From contig NZ_PEIG01000007.1 of the NCBI RefSeq assembly GCF_002749975.1, positions 186,001-250,000 on the forward strand: a DNA stretch of 64,000 nt. Reading direction: 5' to 3'. A program made the translations under genes and the position numbers. A model generated the notes under the pieces. That model did not search any database. It was not told where the DNA came from and worked only from the letters and a program-made list of their open reading frames with translations. This DNA is from Gloeocapsopsis sp. IPPAS B-1203 (lineage in GTDB: Bacteria > Cyanobacteriota > Cyanobacteriia > Cyanobacteriales > Chroococcidiopsidaceae). Positions within the stretch are counted from its first letter, which is position 1, and every line of letters starts with the position of its first letter. Positions 36,335-45,078 of the stretch are shown piece by piece.

Positions 36335-36817
36335 ATGGATGAATCAGCCGCAACGGATCTAACAGCCACAGATGTGGTAGAGGCGGAAACTTGTACGCCG
36401 CAAGATGAAGACGCATTAAGTGCTTGCGTTCAAAGTTTAGGCTTGCCACAGATCCAACGTCATATATTTATTTGTGCTGACCAGACTCTCGCGCAATGTT
36501 GCTCTAAAGAAGCGAGTCTAGAATCTTGGGACTACCTTAAAAAGCGCTTGAAACAGCTAAAACTTGATAAACCAACTGCGACACGTCCAAGTTGTGTCTT
36601 TCGCACTAAAGCAAATTGTCTACGAGTGTGCTGCCAAGGACCGATTTTAGTGGTCTATCCTGATGGTATGTGGTATCGACAAGCAACCCCAGAAGTGATT
36701 GAACGCATTCTCCAGGAGCATATTATTGGTAATCGAGTTGTTGAGGAATACGCTTTTTTGACACATCCTTTACCTAAACCCGCCGCAATGGTAAAGGAGA
36801 CTGCGGATGTTGAATAG
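36335..36817 (+). CDS. Thioredoxin-like [2Fe-2S] ferredoxin domain protein
   Basis: The 160-residue protein has a roughly 30-residue acidic N-terminal extension and then a thioredoxin-fold ferredoxin domain: HIFICADQTLAQCC (first two cluster cysteines) and CLRVCCQGPILVVYPDG (last two). The pattern matches the [2Fe-2S] proteins related to the NuoE-type domain, found as standalone proteins in cyanobacteria. It probably shuttles electrons or senses redox or iron; the partner is unknown. I place the start at ATG 36335; GTG 36332 is immediately upstream and equally possible. No strong ribosome-binding site decides. Confidence 0.85.
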   Translation: MDESAATDLTATDVVEAETCTPQDEDALSACVQSLGLPQIQRHIFICADQTLAQCCSKEASLESWDYLKKRLKQLKLDKPTATRPSCVFRTKANCLRVCCQGPILVVYPDGMWYRQATPEVIERILQEHIIGNRVVEEYAFLTHPLPKPAAMVKETADVE

Positions 36818-37117
36818 CGATCGCTACCGACATTAGTCAACCTCAATCAAAAATAAGATAATTTCTAACTGCATACCAACAATTCCTAAGAATGCAGATA
36901 TAATATCGCGTTAGATATACTTCAAAATTTTCGTACCATTGTTAATATCTCAGTGCTTCTATCTCAATTACGGCTGGCAAACCCTCTCAAAAAACATAAT
37001 GTTAATATACTTTAACCACAAAATAATATTATTAACAACATGCCAACAAGCAGAAAATATTGTAGAAAAGATTATTGATAAATACCTTTAGCTCAATTGT
37101 AGTGAGTAGCATATACC
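36818..37117. other. AT-rich intergenic region upstream of the response regulator
   Basis: The 300 bases are AT-rich with several TTAATAT stretches and hold no gene. They should contain the promoter of the response-regulator gene, which starts at 37118. Confidence 0.45.
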
Positions 37118-37765
37118 ATGAAAGAAACTACTGCCAAAGACAACAAGCGACTACTCCTGATTGACGATGATCCGAACTTGATTTTGCTCGTCAAGGATTA
37201 TTTAGAATTCCGTGGTTATGAAGTTATTACCGCAGAAAATGGACGCGAAGCCCTGCAGATTTTAGAGCAGGAAATTCCCGATATGATTATTTGCGACGTG
37301 ATGATGCCAGAAATGGACGGCTACACGTTTGTCAATAATGTACGCCAAGACGAAAGAATCAGCTGGATTCCAGTTTTGTTCCTTTCAGCTAAAGGTCAAA
37401 GTCAAGATCGAGTTAAAGGTCTGAACACAGGTGCTGATGTTTATATGGTCAAGCCATTTGAGCCAGAAGAACTTGTAGCACAGGTAGAAGCATCTTTAAA
37501 ACAGGCGTATCGCCGTACTCAGCAAACAAATAACGGTAGTGAGGTTGCACCTAAAATTCAAGTTCCTTTTGATGTTCATCTGACTCAAACTGAACTGAAG
37601 GTTGTGCAGTTTGTTGCTAGAGGTTTAGCAAACCGTGATATTGCTGAAGAACTTAATGTTAGTCAGCGGACTGTAGAAAGTCACGTTTCAAATATGCTGG
37701 GTAAAACAGGCTTACATAACCGTACAGAATTAGCGCGGTGGGCAATTGAAAATCAGATGGCGTGA
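37118..37765 (+). CDS. NarL/LuxR-type response regulator (Rre1/Ycf29-like)
   Basis: The 215-residue protein has a receiver domain (residues 10-130) with the acidic pair DDD near 16-18, the phospho-acceptor Asp60 in CDVMMPEMDGY and the lysine in MVKPFEPEEL. A C-terminal LuxR-type helix-turn-helix (TELKVVQFVARGLANRDIAEEL, then VSQRTVESHVSNML) spans about 153-205. The family resembles Rre1, the cyanobacterial counterpart of red-algal plastid Ycf29, a stress regulator partnered by Hik2/Hik34. No kinase gene is adjacent, as is usual for that regulator. The Rre1 identity is likely but not proven. Confidence 0.88.
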   Translation: MKETTAKDNKRLLLIDDDPNLILLVKDYLEFRGYEVITAENGREALQILEQEIPDMIICDVMMPEMDGYTFVNNVRQDERISWIPVLFLSAKGQSQDRVKGLNTGADVYMVKPFEPEELVAQVEASLKQAYRRTQQTNNGSEVAPKIQVPFDVHLTQTELKVVQFVARGLANRDIAEELNVSQRTVESHVSNMLGKTGLHNRTELARWAIENQMA

Positions 37766-37954
37766 TCAACTTCAACTATTGAGCGATTATCTAGTTATCT
37801 AGTTATGCTCTACTACCTAAGTAGATTTATATTTCTGCAAGTAAATCAACATAAAATTCAGATTCAGATACAGTTTTCAGCTACTTGATTTCTAATATCT
37901 GAGTCTGTTGAATTATGCAAATTCACTTAATAGGATAAGGCTGGTAATTTTTTA

Positions 37955-38116
37955 TTACCATCCGTCTTCTTCTGAAGGTAGCTGGTTCCAAATTTCTAAA
38001 TCTAATTCATTGAAATAGATTAGGGCATTTTGAATTTGTTGGCTGGTTCCTCGTAGTTCTAAATCAAACCAGCCATCATCACGCCCGTTAGGGTTGAGTA
38101 ATAATGACCTATTCCT
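37955..38116 (-). pseudogene. Remnant of a NIL-domain gene downstream of cysW
   Basis: Just past the cysW stop an open frame without any start codon encodes NGRDDGWFDLELRGTSQQIQ, then NALIYFNELDLEIW and ends SEEDGW at the stop 37955-37957. This matches the C-terminal half of a NIL domain, a ferredoxin-like small-ligand domain found at the end of some ABC ATPases and as small cyanobacterial proteins. An in-frame TAG (38117-38119) closes it upstream. It looks like the 3' fragment left by a deletion at the end of the sulfate operon. Expression from an upstream non-standard start is unlikely. Confidence 0.7.
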
Positions 38117-38984
38117 CTACATCCTTAATGCTAGTTTTGCGTTCTAAAATTTCTTTAAGTACTAAGGTAACTAGCGCTAAACAAGCGAGTAATACCGATG
38201 CAGCAAATGCTGCTTGTGACTCGTATTGCTTATAAGCTTCTTCAACATATAGTGGTAACGTTTGTGTTTTACGAATAATGTTGCCAGATACAACAGAGAC
38301 AGCACCAAATTCACCCATGACTCTAGCGTTAGTCAAAATCACACCGTAAAGTAAACCCCAGCGAATGTTAGGAAGGGTAACACGCCAAAATATTTGCCAA
38401 TCTTTTGCCCCTAAGGTTTTAGCAGCTTCTTCTTGATCTGTACCAGCTTCTTCTAATACAGGAATCACCTCTCTAGCGACGAAAGGCATAGTAATAAAAG
38501 CACTGGCAATAATCATTGCTGGTAGTGCAAATATAATTCTGATATTAATTGCTTCTAGACTCGGTCCCAACCAACCGCTTCTTCCGTAAAGCAATACCAA
38601 CATCAACCCTGCAACTACAGGAGACACAGCAAAGGGTAAGTCTATAATGCTAACGACTAAAGCACGACCGCGAAACTTGTGTCGCGTAATTGCCCAAGCT
38701 GCACACAAGCCAAAAATAGTGTTGATTGGTACAACAATTAAAGCAATTAGTAATGTTAATCGAATAGCATTGATAAATGCTGCATCGGAGAAATTTGCAA
38801 AGAAAGGTCCTACTCCACTTCTAAAAGCTTGGACGAAAACGTTGATTGCAGGAAAAAATAATACTAACGCAAGATAGGCAACTGCAATTCCAATGAGTGC
38901 AATTTTTACCCATGAGGCTTCTTTTGTTTGAGAACCTGCTTTATTTTGGGCAACTACGTCGCCACTCAAAGCATTAGACCTCAT
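38109..38984 (-). CDS. cysW: Sulfate ABC transporter permease CysW
   Basis: The 291-residue protein has six membrane helices and the permease EAA-type loop [21 protein letters not shown] (in about 190-212), through which it contacts the ATPase. It also has [17 protein letters not shown] near 226. It pairs with CysT to form the sulfate/thiosulfate channel in the inner membrane. Its start overlaps the cysT stop by 11 bases, indicating translational coupling. A cysA ATPase gene would be a usual companion, but none follows; only a NIL remnant does. Confidence 0.93.
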   Translation of the reverse strand: MRSNALSGDVVAQNKAGSQTKEASWVKIALIGIAVAYLALVLFFPAINVFVQAFRSGVGPFFANFSDAAFINAIRLTLLIALIVVPINTIFGLCAAWAITRHKFRGRALVVSIIDLPFAVSPVVAGLMLVLLYGRSGWLGPSLEAINIRIIFALPAMIIASAFITMPFVAREVIPVLEEAGTDQEEAAKTLGAKDWQIFWRVTLPNIRWGLLYGVILTNARVMGEFGAVSVVSGNIIRKTQTLPLYVEEAYKQYESQAAFAASVLLACLALVTLVLKEILERKTSIKDVEE

Positions 38985-39819
38985 ATCGTCTCCTCCAAGC
39001 TTGTAATAAATTGATCCCCACGAGAATAAGTAGCGAAATTAATAATAAAACGGTACCGATGACAGTTGCGCCTGCATAGTCGTATTGCTCTAAGCGTTGG
39101 AAAATCAGTACAGATGCAATTAAATCCTTAAATGCGATATTGGAAGCAATAATCACAATCGAACCGTACTCCCCTACTGCACGCGAAAAGCCTAATGCGA
39201 CTCCTGTAAGCAACGCTGGCAATAATGGTGGTAAGACTACACGCCAAAAGGTTTGGATGCGAGAAGCACCTAAACTCCAAGCAGCTTCTTCAACATCAAT
39301 GTCTAATTCTTGTAAAACTGGTTGCAGCGATCGCACGACAAATGGTAAGGAGATAAACAGCATTGCTACCCCGACGCCCAACCGTGTAAATGCGATTCTG
39401 ATGCCCAAAGGAGCGAGTAATGAACCAATCCAACCTGTTTCGCTATAAACAGATACTAAGGTTAATCCAGCAACAGCTGTTGGTAAAGCAAATGGTAAAT
39501 CGATTGCTGCATCAATAAATCGCTTCAAGGGAAAATCGTATCGTACTAAAACCCAAGCGATTAAAGTTCCAAATACTGCATTCACAGCGGCTGCAACTAT
39601 TGCAGTAACAAAGGTGACATCATAAGCGGAGAGCGCTATAGGACTTGTGGCAATTTGCCAAAACTCAGCTGGTGATACCGTTGCAGCCCTCAAAAATAAC
39701 GCAGCAACTGGTAAAAACAGCATGAACGTCATGTAAGTGATTGTAATTCGCCAAGGCCATGTCAGGTGGAACTTGGGATTTTTACGTACAGGAACAGGTT
39801 GAGTAGAGGATGCCGCCAT
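38974..39819 (-). CDS. cysT: Sulfate ABC transporter permease CysT (CysU)
   Basis: The 281-residue protein has six membrane helices and the ABC-permease loop [20 protein letters not shown] (about 183-202), followed by [16 protein letters not shown]. It forms the transmembrane pore together with CysW. It lies 79 bases downstream of the binding-protein gene in the order sbpA-cysT-cysW. Expression of this transporter is typically raised by sulfur limitation; I see no specific operator. Confidence 0.93.
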   Translation of the reverse strand: MAASSTQPVPVRKNPKFHLTWPWRITITYMTFMLFLPVAALFLRAATVSPAEFWQIATSPIALSAYDVTFVTAIVAAAVNAVFGTLIAWVLVRYDFPLKRFIDAAIDLPFALPTAVAGLTLVSVYSETGWIGSLLAPLGIRIAFTRLGVGVAMLFISLPFVVRSLQPVLQELDIDVEEAAWSLGASRIQTFWRVVLPPLLPALLTGVALGFSRAVGEYGSIVIIASNIAFKDLIASVLIFQRLEQYDYAGATVIGTVLLLISLLILVGINLLQAWRRRYEV

Positions 39820-39898
39820 AAATTAAGCACAATATATTGTGTGTGGTAGTTGTTGAGTTACTTCTTGAAGAAGCAATCGCTTTTTTGTAGCACAATGC

Positions 39899-40960
39899 CT
39901 ATCTTGCTGCAGCCAAACTAGCTTGAATCTTGTCAAACTCAGCGCCATCTTCAAAAAATTGCTGTTGTACGGTGTTCCAACCTCCTAGATCTTGCACTGT
40001 AAATAATGTTTCTATCTTGGGATACTTATGTGCAAATTCTTGTTCTACCGTAGGGTCAACAGGCCTAAATCCTACTTTGGCAAACTCGCGTTGCGCGGTA
40101 GGAGTAAATAGAAATTGAACAAAAGCTTCTGCTACTTCGCGATTACCGTGTCTATCAACATTTCTGTCTACTACTGCGATCGGATTATCGATCGATATAT
40201 TGACTTTAGGAACTATATATGGTAGCTTTTCTCCTCGTTGTGCTGCCAAGATAACTTCATTTTCGTAGTTAATCAAAGCATCGCCTTCTTCTTGGTTGAA
40301 GAAGACATCGCTAGCTTCACGTGCATCTCGTGGTAGCACAGGGGCATTTTGATAAACTTCTCTAGTAAAATTTAAAGCTTGCTCGTTGCTTCCTCCGGTT
40401 TCTTTCATTGCGCCCCACAATGCTAAAAAGTTCCACCGCGCCCCTCCAGAAGTTTTCGGATTAGCTGTAACCACTCTTACGTTATTTTTGGTTAAATCTG
40501 ACCAAGTTTGAATACCTTGAGGATTGCCTTCACGAGTGACAATAGCGGCGACAGACTTATGTACAATTGCGTTGTTTGGCGCTTCTTTTTCCCATCCTGG
40601 TTGGATCAAGCCTGCTTTTTCAACTTTTTTCATATCAAGCGCTAATGCTAGTGCTACAACATCAGCATTTAAACCATCTACCACCGCACGAGTTTGCGCA
40701 CCAGAACCACCGTAACTTTCGTTAAATAGTACGTCTTGGTTATGCTGCTGTTTCCACATTGCCGTAAACTGCGGAATAATTTCTTTGTATGCAGCTTTTG
40801 TAACAGCGTAGGACACAAGTGTAATCTCTACATCGCGGTTTTGGGCACTAGAAGGCGCACAGGACGCCATCCCTACACTTAATCCGACTCCTACCAAAAA
40901 TAGGGACACAAACTTCTTCCACGATGCTCGTAGCGTTGGGATAATTTGCAGCAGCCCCAT
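39899..40960 (-). CDS. sbpA: Sulfate-binding lipoprotein SbpA
   Basis: The 353-residue periplasmic protein has an N-terminal hydrophobic stretch and a lipobox-like GMASC (about 29-33), so it is probably a lipoprotein. The mature part has the sulfate-binding-protein signatures LVSYAVTKAAY, NESYGGSGAQTRAV and PKTSGGARWNFLALWGA. It delivers sulfate (or thiosulfate) to CysT-CysW. It is the first gene of the operon, and the 350 bases upstream should carry its promoter. Confidence 0.92.
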   Translation of the reverse strand: MGLLQIIPTLRASWKKFVSLFLVGVGLSVGMASCAPSSAQNRDVEITLVSYAVTKAAYKEIIPQFTAMWKQQHNQDVLFNESYGGSGAQTRAVVDGLNADVVALALALDMKKVEKAGLIQPGWEKEAPNNAIVHKSVAAIVTREGNPQGIQTWSDLTKNNVRVVTANPKTSGGARWNFLALWGAMKETGGSNEQALNFTREVYQNAPVLPRDAREASDVFFNQEEGDALINYENEVILAAQRGEKLPYIVPKVNISIDNPIAVVDRNVDRHGNREVAEAFVQFLFTPTAQREFAKVGFRPVDPTVEQEFAHKYPKIETLFTVQDLGGWNTVQQQFFEDGAEFDKIQASLAAAR

Positions 40961-41312
40961 GAAACCCTCTCCTTTAAACTCCGGTTATTCGGTCGGGATA
41001 CCGGATTTAATTCCCTGGATGTCGATTATACACAGCAAATAGGAGAAAAGCAACGCAACTCAGCAAGTGCGATCGCTGAGTTTTTGTCAGTAAAATTCGG
41101 TGTAGCTTTAAGCTTTTTGGTAAGGAACAACTACAGTTCTGTTAAGGCTTCTCAGAATCGCAGACGCCCTACGACTGAAGTCGGGGCTATCCAGGCAAAG
41201 TGTACCTTCGTACACTAAAATTAAGACTTTTAAAAAGGTTAAAGCATGCCTTACCTATACCTGCGGGAAGCCCTTTCGCGTTTATAGTGTGTGAATTCAT
41301 TCGCCCAGTATT
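40961..41312. other. Intergenic region upstream of sbpA
   Basis: There is no gene. It must hold the sbpA promoter (minus strand) near 40970-41080, where a CCGG-flanked imperfect inverted repeat lies at about 40981-41007. It contains copy 4 of the dispersed hairpin repeat at 41168-41217. Confidence 0.5.
41168..41217. repeat. Dispersed double-hairpin repeat, copy 4 (reverse orientation)
   Basis: Read on the minus strand, AGTGTACGAAGGTACACTTTG is followed by GCCCCGACTTCAGTCG, matching the copy at 7953-8045 in the second hairpin. Confidence 0.75.
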
Positions 41313-41519
41313 CTATAGTTCCGGTTCGCCCTGAATTTTGCGGCGAAAAGCTTCTTCCATAATTTTGATCCCTGCTTCGTCTAAAGGGGCTGGATACTTT
41401 TTGGCATTAGGATCGCGACGATTTACAAATAACTCATAGATAGCTTCATCATCATGAGTAGCGATAATATAAGCCCTGAGTTCCGCTCTACTCATTTCTT
41501 TAAAGTTAGGTTTGTTCAT
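41313..41519 (-). CDS. DUF6887 family small protein
   Basis: From ATG 41519 the product is 68 residues: MNKPNFKEMSRAELRAYI, then ATHDDEAIYELFVNR and AKKYPAPLDEAGIKIMEEAF. This matches a small cyanobacterial family (DUF6887) that travels as a pair with DUF6888. A longer open frame to 41561 lies within the partner gene in another frame and is not the start. It overlaps the partner's end by 14 bases, so coupled translation is expected. The function is unknown; paired small genes of this kind are suspected toxin-antitoxin-like modules, which is inference. Confidence 0.75.
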   Translation of the reverse strand: MNKPNFKEMSRAELRAYIIATHDDEAIYELFVNRRDPNAKKYPAPLDEAGIKIMEEAFRRKIQGEPEL

Positions 41520-41700
41520 CAGCAAACTCCCACAATCCGTTGCGACAAACGACAATTTCAAGATTTTCGTTTATTCCAGCCAAAATAAACACATTTCCAG
41601 TGCTGTCATCGTAGCGAAATAAATGAATAGGCTGGAAGCAGTTAGAAAGCATCTGACATACGCGCAAACAAGCAAAAGCTTGATCTACAGTCGGTTGAAT
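41506..41700 (-). CDS. DUF6888 family small protein with a probable ATT start
   Basis: The frame encodes QPTVDQAFACLRVCQMLSNC, then FQPIHLFRYDDSTGNVFILA and VVCRNGLWEFADEQT. This is a DUF6888-type protein of about 64 residues, partner of DUF6887. No ATG, GTG or TTG precedes the conserved part: a TAG lies in frame just upstream. An ideal GGAGG ribosome-binding site lies eight bases before ATT 41700, where the family's N-terminus should be. ATT initiation is rare; the alternative is a start-codon mutation. The stop overlaps the DUF6887 start. Confidence 0.65.
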   Translation of the reverse strand: MQPTVDQAFACLRVCQMLSNCFQPIHLFRYDDSTGNVFILAGINENLEIVVCRNGLWEFADEQT

Positions 41701-41717
41701 GTGATTTACCTCCTATG

Positions 41718-43106
41718 TTAAAACTCTGCACTTAATGGCGATCGCGGGAAAGGAATCACATCGCGGATATTACCCATACCTGTCATAAATTGCACCAAGC
41801 GTTCAAACCCTAAGCCAAAACCTGCGTGAGGCACTGTACCATAACGGCGTAAATCTAAATACCACCACAAATCAGCAGGATTCATACCTTGAGCTTGAAT
41901 TCTACGCTCTAGTACGTCTAATCTTTCTTCCCGTTGCGAACCGCCGACAATCTCCCCAATCTTAGGTGCAAGAATATCCATTGCTGCAACGGTTTTTTGA
42001 TCGTCGTTGAGCCGCATATAAAATGCTTTAATCTCCACGGGATAGTCAGAAACAATCACAGGTTTTTTAAATAACTGTTCTGCTAAATAACGCTCGTGTT
42101 CTGATTGTAAATCTAAGCCCCACTTGACAGGATACTCGAACTGTGCATTGGATTTTTCTAAAAGTGCGATCGCTTCTGTATAAGTAATTCGCTCAAACTG
42201 GTTATTAATAATATTCTCAGCCGTTGCAATGACTGAGTTATCAATTCGTTGGTTAAAGAACTCCATATCTTCGGGGCAAGTCTCTAACACATATTTGAAG
42301 ATATGCTTGAGAAACGCCTCAGCTAAATCCATGTTTCCCTGAAGATCGCAAAATGCCATTTCAGGCTCAATCATCCAAAATTCGGCTAAATGGCGCGATG
42401 TATTAGAGTTTTCGGCGCGGAAAGTGGGACCAAATGTGTAAACATTACTAAATGCCATTGCCATGACTTCGGCTTCGAGTTGCCCACTCACGGTAAGATA
42501 TGCCTTGCCACCGAAAAAATCTTGGCTATAATCAACATCTTGAGTTTCTGTGCGCGGAACATCTTTGAGATCAAAGCCTGTGACAGTAAATAATTCTCCT
42601 GCACCTTCACAATCGTTACGCGTGATAATTGGCGTATGTACCCACAAAAAGCCGCGTTCTTGAAAGAATTGATGCACAGCGGTTGCACAAGCATTACGTA
42701 CGCGAAAAACTGCACCTAAAGAATTAGTACGCGATCGCAAATGTCCAATGGTGCGTAAAAATTCAAACGAATGACGTTTCTTTTGCAGGGGATATGTTTC
42801 GGGATCAGCTTCCCCGTAAACTTTCACGCTTTGGGCTTGTAGTTCTATGCGTTGTCCCTTACCTTGCGAAGCAACAAGTTTTCCGGTAACTTCAACAGAT
42901 GATCCAGTATTTGTTTGCTTTAACAGAGACTCGTATTCTGGCATTTCAGCATTGAGTACGACTTGCAGGCTAGCTAAAGAAGAACCATCGTTAACTTCAA
43001 TGAAAGCAAATCCCTTGAGATCGCGTTTTGTCCGTACCCAACCTTGAATTGATACAGTCTCATCCGGTTGACCGTGCCGCAAAATATCTATAATCCGTTT
43101 GTGCAT
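41718..43106 (-). CDS. asnS: Asparaginyl-tRNA synthetase
   Basis: The 462-residue class IIb synthetase has an N-terminal OB-fold anticodon domain ([19 protein letters not shown], about 19-37). Motif 2 is [21 protein letters not shown] (within about 230-252) and motif 3 [15 protein letters not shown] is near the C-terminus. ATG 43106 is preferred over the TTG at 43118. It charges tRNA-Asn directly. It lies 17 bases downstream of the DUF6888 end of an unrelated pair. Confidence 0.95.
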   Translation of the reverse strand: MHKRIIDILRHGQPDETVSIQGWVRTKRDLKGFAFIEVNDGSSLASLQVVLNAEMPEYESLLKQTNTGSSVEVTGKLVASQGKGQRIELQAQSVKVYGEADPETYPLQKKRHSFEFLRTIGHLRSRTNSLGAVFRVRNACATAVHQFFQERGFLWVHTPIITRNDCEGAGELFTVTGFDLKDVPRTETQDVDYSQDFFGGKAYLTVSGQLEAEVMAMAFSNVYTFGPTFRAENSNTSRHLAEFWMIEPEMAFCDLQGNMDLAEAFLKHIFKYVLETCPEDMEFFNQRIDNSVIATAENIINNQFERITYTEAIALLEKSNAQFEYPVKWGLDLQSEHERYLAEQLFKKPVIVSDYPVEIKAFYMRLNDDQKTVAAMDILAPKIGEIVGGSQREERLDVLERRIQAQGMNPADLWWYLDLRRYGTVPHAGFGLGFERLVQFMTGMGNIRDVIPFPRSPLSAEF

Positions 43107-43194
43107 GAATAGAAGCAATCCTTGCGCAGCAACAATGGCAAATGTAAAGATTATTATAGTTTCCTAGACGCTGGCAGGCGCGAAGCCTACGTCA

Positions 43195-43530
43195 CTACCC
43201 TACACAGGATCGTAACATCCACCCGATGAGTATTCCTAAACCACCAAAGCGTACAGCTTGCCAAAATGGTTCTCTTAGGCTTCCCCAAGAAAACAATTGA
43301 CTTTCTAAATTCACTTCGATTTCTTCAAGTTCGGCTTTGATGCGGTTTAGTTCATCTGGAAATTCTTTTGTTCTACCAAGTTCTTTTTGGCGCTGCTGAA
43401 GTGTTGCTTGACGGTGTAAGTCGTTTTGCACTTGGCTGTAGCGTTGTTTTAATGCAACGAGCGATCGCTCTATTTCTGCAAGCGATCGCTCTATTTCACT
43501 TGATAATGGATCTGGGGGCGACTGCGCCAT
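43195..43530 (-). CDS. Coiled-coil protein with C-terminal membrane anchor
   Basis: The 111-residue protein has heptad-rich helices (residues 10-77: IERSLAEIERSLVALKQRYS and RIKAELEEIEVNLESQ) and a terminal hydrophobic segment, AVRFGGLGILIGWMLRSCVG (about 91-111). It looks like a tail-anchored coiled coil. I recognise no family name. It is 88 bases upstream of asnS on the same strand; co-transcription is possible but no functional link is obvious. Confidence 0.75.
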   Translation of the reverse strand: MAQSPPDPLSSEIERSLAEIERSLVALKQRYSQVQNDLHRQATLQQRQKELGRTKEFPDELNRIKAELEEIEVNLESQLFSWGSLREPFWQAVRFGGLGILIGWMLRSCVG

Positions 43531-43633
43531 ATGAAATATTTAATATTTGTGTATCCTATATTGCAAACCTCAGAGCAACTGGTATGCATCCAAGATTATA
43601 GGTAAGAATAAGTAAAATGATTTTTTCGTAACT

Positions 43634-43912
43634 ATGTTGCAAGCTAACCAGAACAAGAATTCTGTTCAAGACCTTAGCACTTTAGAATTAGCTCAAGCTT
43701 TAATGGCAAAACTCGCGATATCTCCCCAAGACTGGCATCGATTAAAGTCTAACCGCAAAGTACGTGCGAGTGAACAAGCTGCGGCAGCAATTATATTTCT
43801 GCTCAAGGATCAACCCGAAGAAGCTTTACAACGATTACAGCAAGCATCTGGCTGGTTAGATCGTTCGATTTCGGCACCACCTTGCCCTACACATGGACAT
43901 AATAGAGAGTAG
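43634..43912 (+). CDS. Small cyanobacterial protein (DUF6439-like)
   Basis: The 92-residue soluble, helical protein contains LELAQALMAKLAISPQDW, SEQAAAAIIFLLKDQPEEAL and RLQQASGWLDRSISAPPCPT. The layout resembles DUF6439, a cyanobacterial family with no known activity. The single CPTHGH motif at the end could bind metal but is short. It is divergent from the coiled-coil gene and converges with the ATP-binding protein gene. Confidence 0.7.
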   Translation: MLQANQNKNSVQDLSTLELAQALMAKLAISPQDWHRLKSNRKVRASEQAAAAIIFLLKDQPEEALQRLQQASGWLDRSISAPPCPTHGHNRE

Positions 43913-43929
43913 GAGCGTGGAGCGAGGTG

Positions 43930-44379
43930 CTAGTGTAATAGCGGTAGGCGAAAGCGATTATTAAAGTGTTTGCCGAGTCTTAATTCTGTTCCATTGGCGT
44001 TCCAATGTACCCGATCAAAAATTTTGTGGAGAATACACAGCCCCCGACCATTTTCTGATTCTTCGGAGGGTAGGTATTCATGAGGGTTGCCATTACACTC
44101 ACAGGGGGGAGTAAACCCACAACCTTCATCGGAAATCAACCACCAATAGTGGTCGTCTTCTATCTTGAATTTAACGATAACTAACTTGCTGGGATCGAGG
44201 TTGTTTCCGTGCTTTGCTGCGTTGACTAATGCTTCTTGAAGTCCTAAGCGCAGTTCAGCTTGCCATCTACAGGGAACCTCTGCTAAAAGTAAGTCCAAGA
44301 TTGGACAAAGATAAAGAGTTGAGGCAAAGCTAATTGTACCCCAGGGACGTCCTAGTGGACGAGGTGAAATAGTAATCAC
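43930..44379 (-). CDS. Anti-sigma-factor-type histidine-kinase-fold ATPase (RsbW-like)
   Basis: The 149-residue protein is a HATPase_c_2 domain with N-box GLQEALVNAAKHGN (about 47-60), G1 ISDEGCGF (about 83-90) and ENGRGLCILHKI (about 109-120). Such proteins are Ser/Thr kinases acting on anti-anti-sigma factors (RsbW, SpoIIAB) or other switch regulators. No STAS-domain partner or sigma gene is adjacent. The start is GTG 44379. The tail RFRLPL is typical of the family. Confidence 0.85.
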   Translation of the reverse strand: MITISPRPLGRPWGTISFASTLYLCPILDLLLAEVPCRWQAELRLGLQEALVNAAKHGNNLDPSKLVIVKFKIEDDHYWWLISDEGCGFTPPCECNGNPHEYLPSEESENGRGLCILHKIFDRVHWNANGTELRLGKHFNNRFRLPLLH

Positions 44380-44818
44380 AGATCAAAAACCTCGTAACTT
44401 TTAGCTAGTAAATATCGGCTGATTTTTTGCTGATTTTAGTTACTTATATCCAATTCACTTTGAGCAAAAATAAAATAGATATCAAAAAAATTGGAACATT
44501 TCAGAGAAATGCAGTTTGTGATCTGATGCTATAGTCTATTGTGATAAATATGATTGTGCAGTCATTTAGTTGTATCAAGCTTTCAGCCCTTAAAAGCATA
44601 GATTCCTCGCCTTTTCTGCCAATCTATAAACACAGAAGCCCAACCTAAGCCGGCTTACCTGTTGATATACCTGTAACCCGTTTTTCTAGCTAAAAAAAAT
44701 GCAGGTTTATATTTATTCTAACATTTATATGCTTAGAAACAATACTTAAAGCATTGGTATGTGCGATCGCAACTGACAATATGATTCAATAAAACACAAT
44801 TGCTGATAATTGTAAATT
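44380..44818. other. Intergenic region between divergent genes
   Basis: The 440 bases include the promoters of the ATPase gene (minus) and the truncated Uma2 gene (plus). Positions 44580-44700 are GC-richer than their surroundings, with an AAGCCGGCTT palindrome at 44648-44657, and could encode a small RNA, but no known RNA family is recognisable. Confidence 0.4.
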
Positions 44819-45061
44819 ATGGTAATGCTGCAACTCAGTCAAATTGACGTTTTACCAGGACAACGCATCGTGTTGCAAAATGTAGACTGGCAGCAATTTG
44901 AGGACATTATAGCAGAGTTAGGCGAACATCGTAGCTCGCGAATTGCCTACAGCCAAGGCACTTTAGAGATTATGACACCGCTGCCAGAACATGAAGTGAT
45001 AAAGGGGCTTGTAGGAGATATCGTAAAAATCTTACTTGAAGAAAAAGTGACTATTGACTAG
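44819..45061 (+). pseudogene. Truncated Uma2-family (DUF820) endonuclease gene
   Basis: The 80-residue frame is the N-terminal part of a Uma2 protein: VDWQQFEDIIAELGEHRSSR and TLEIMTPLPEHEVIK. It ends with a stop at residue 81, where the family normally continues for another 100 or more residues with the PD-(D/E)XK-like core. The core acidic and lysine residues are missing, so no nuclease activity is expected. No further Uma2 sequence follows before rlmD. Uma2 genes are abundant and often decayed in cyanobacteria. Confidence 0.75.
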
Positions 45062-45078
45062 TTGCTAGCTACTATCAA

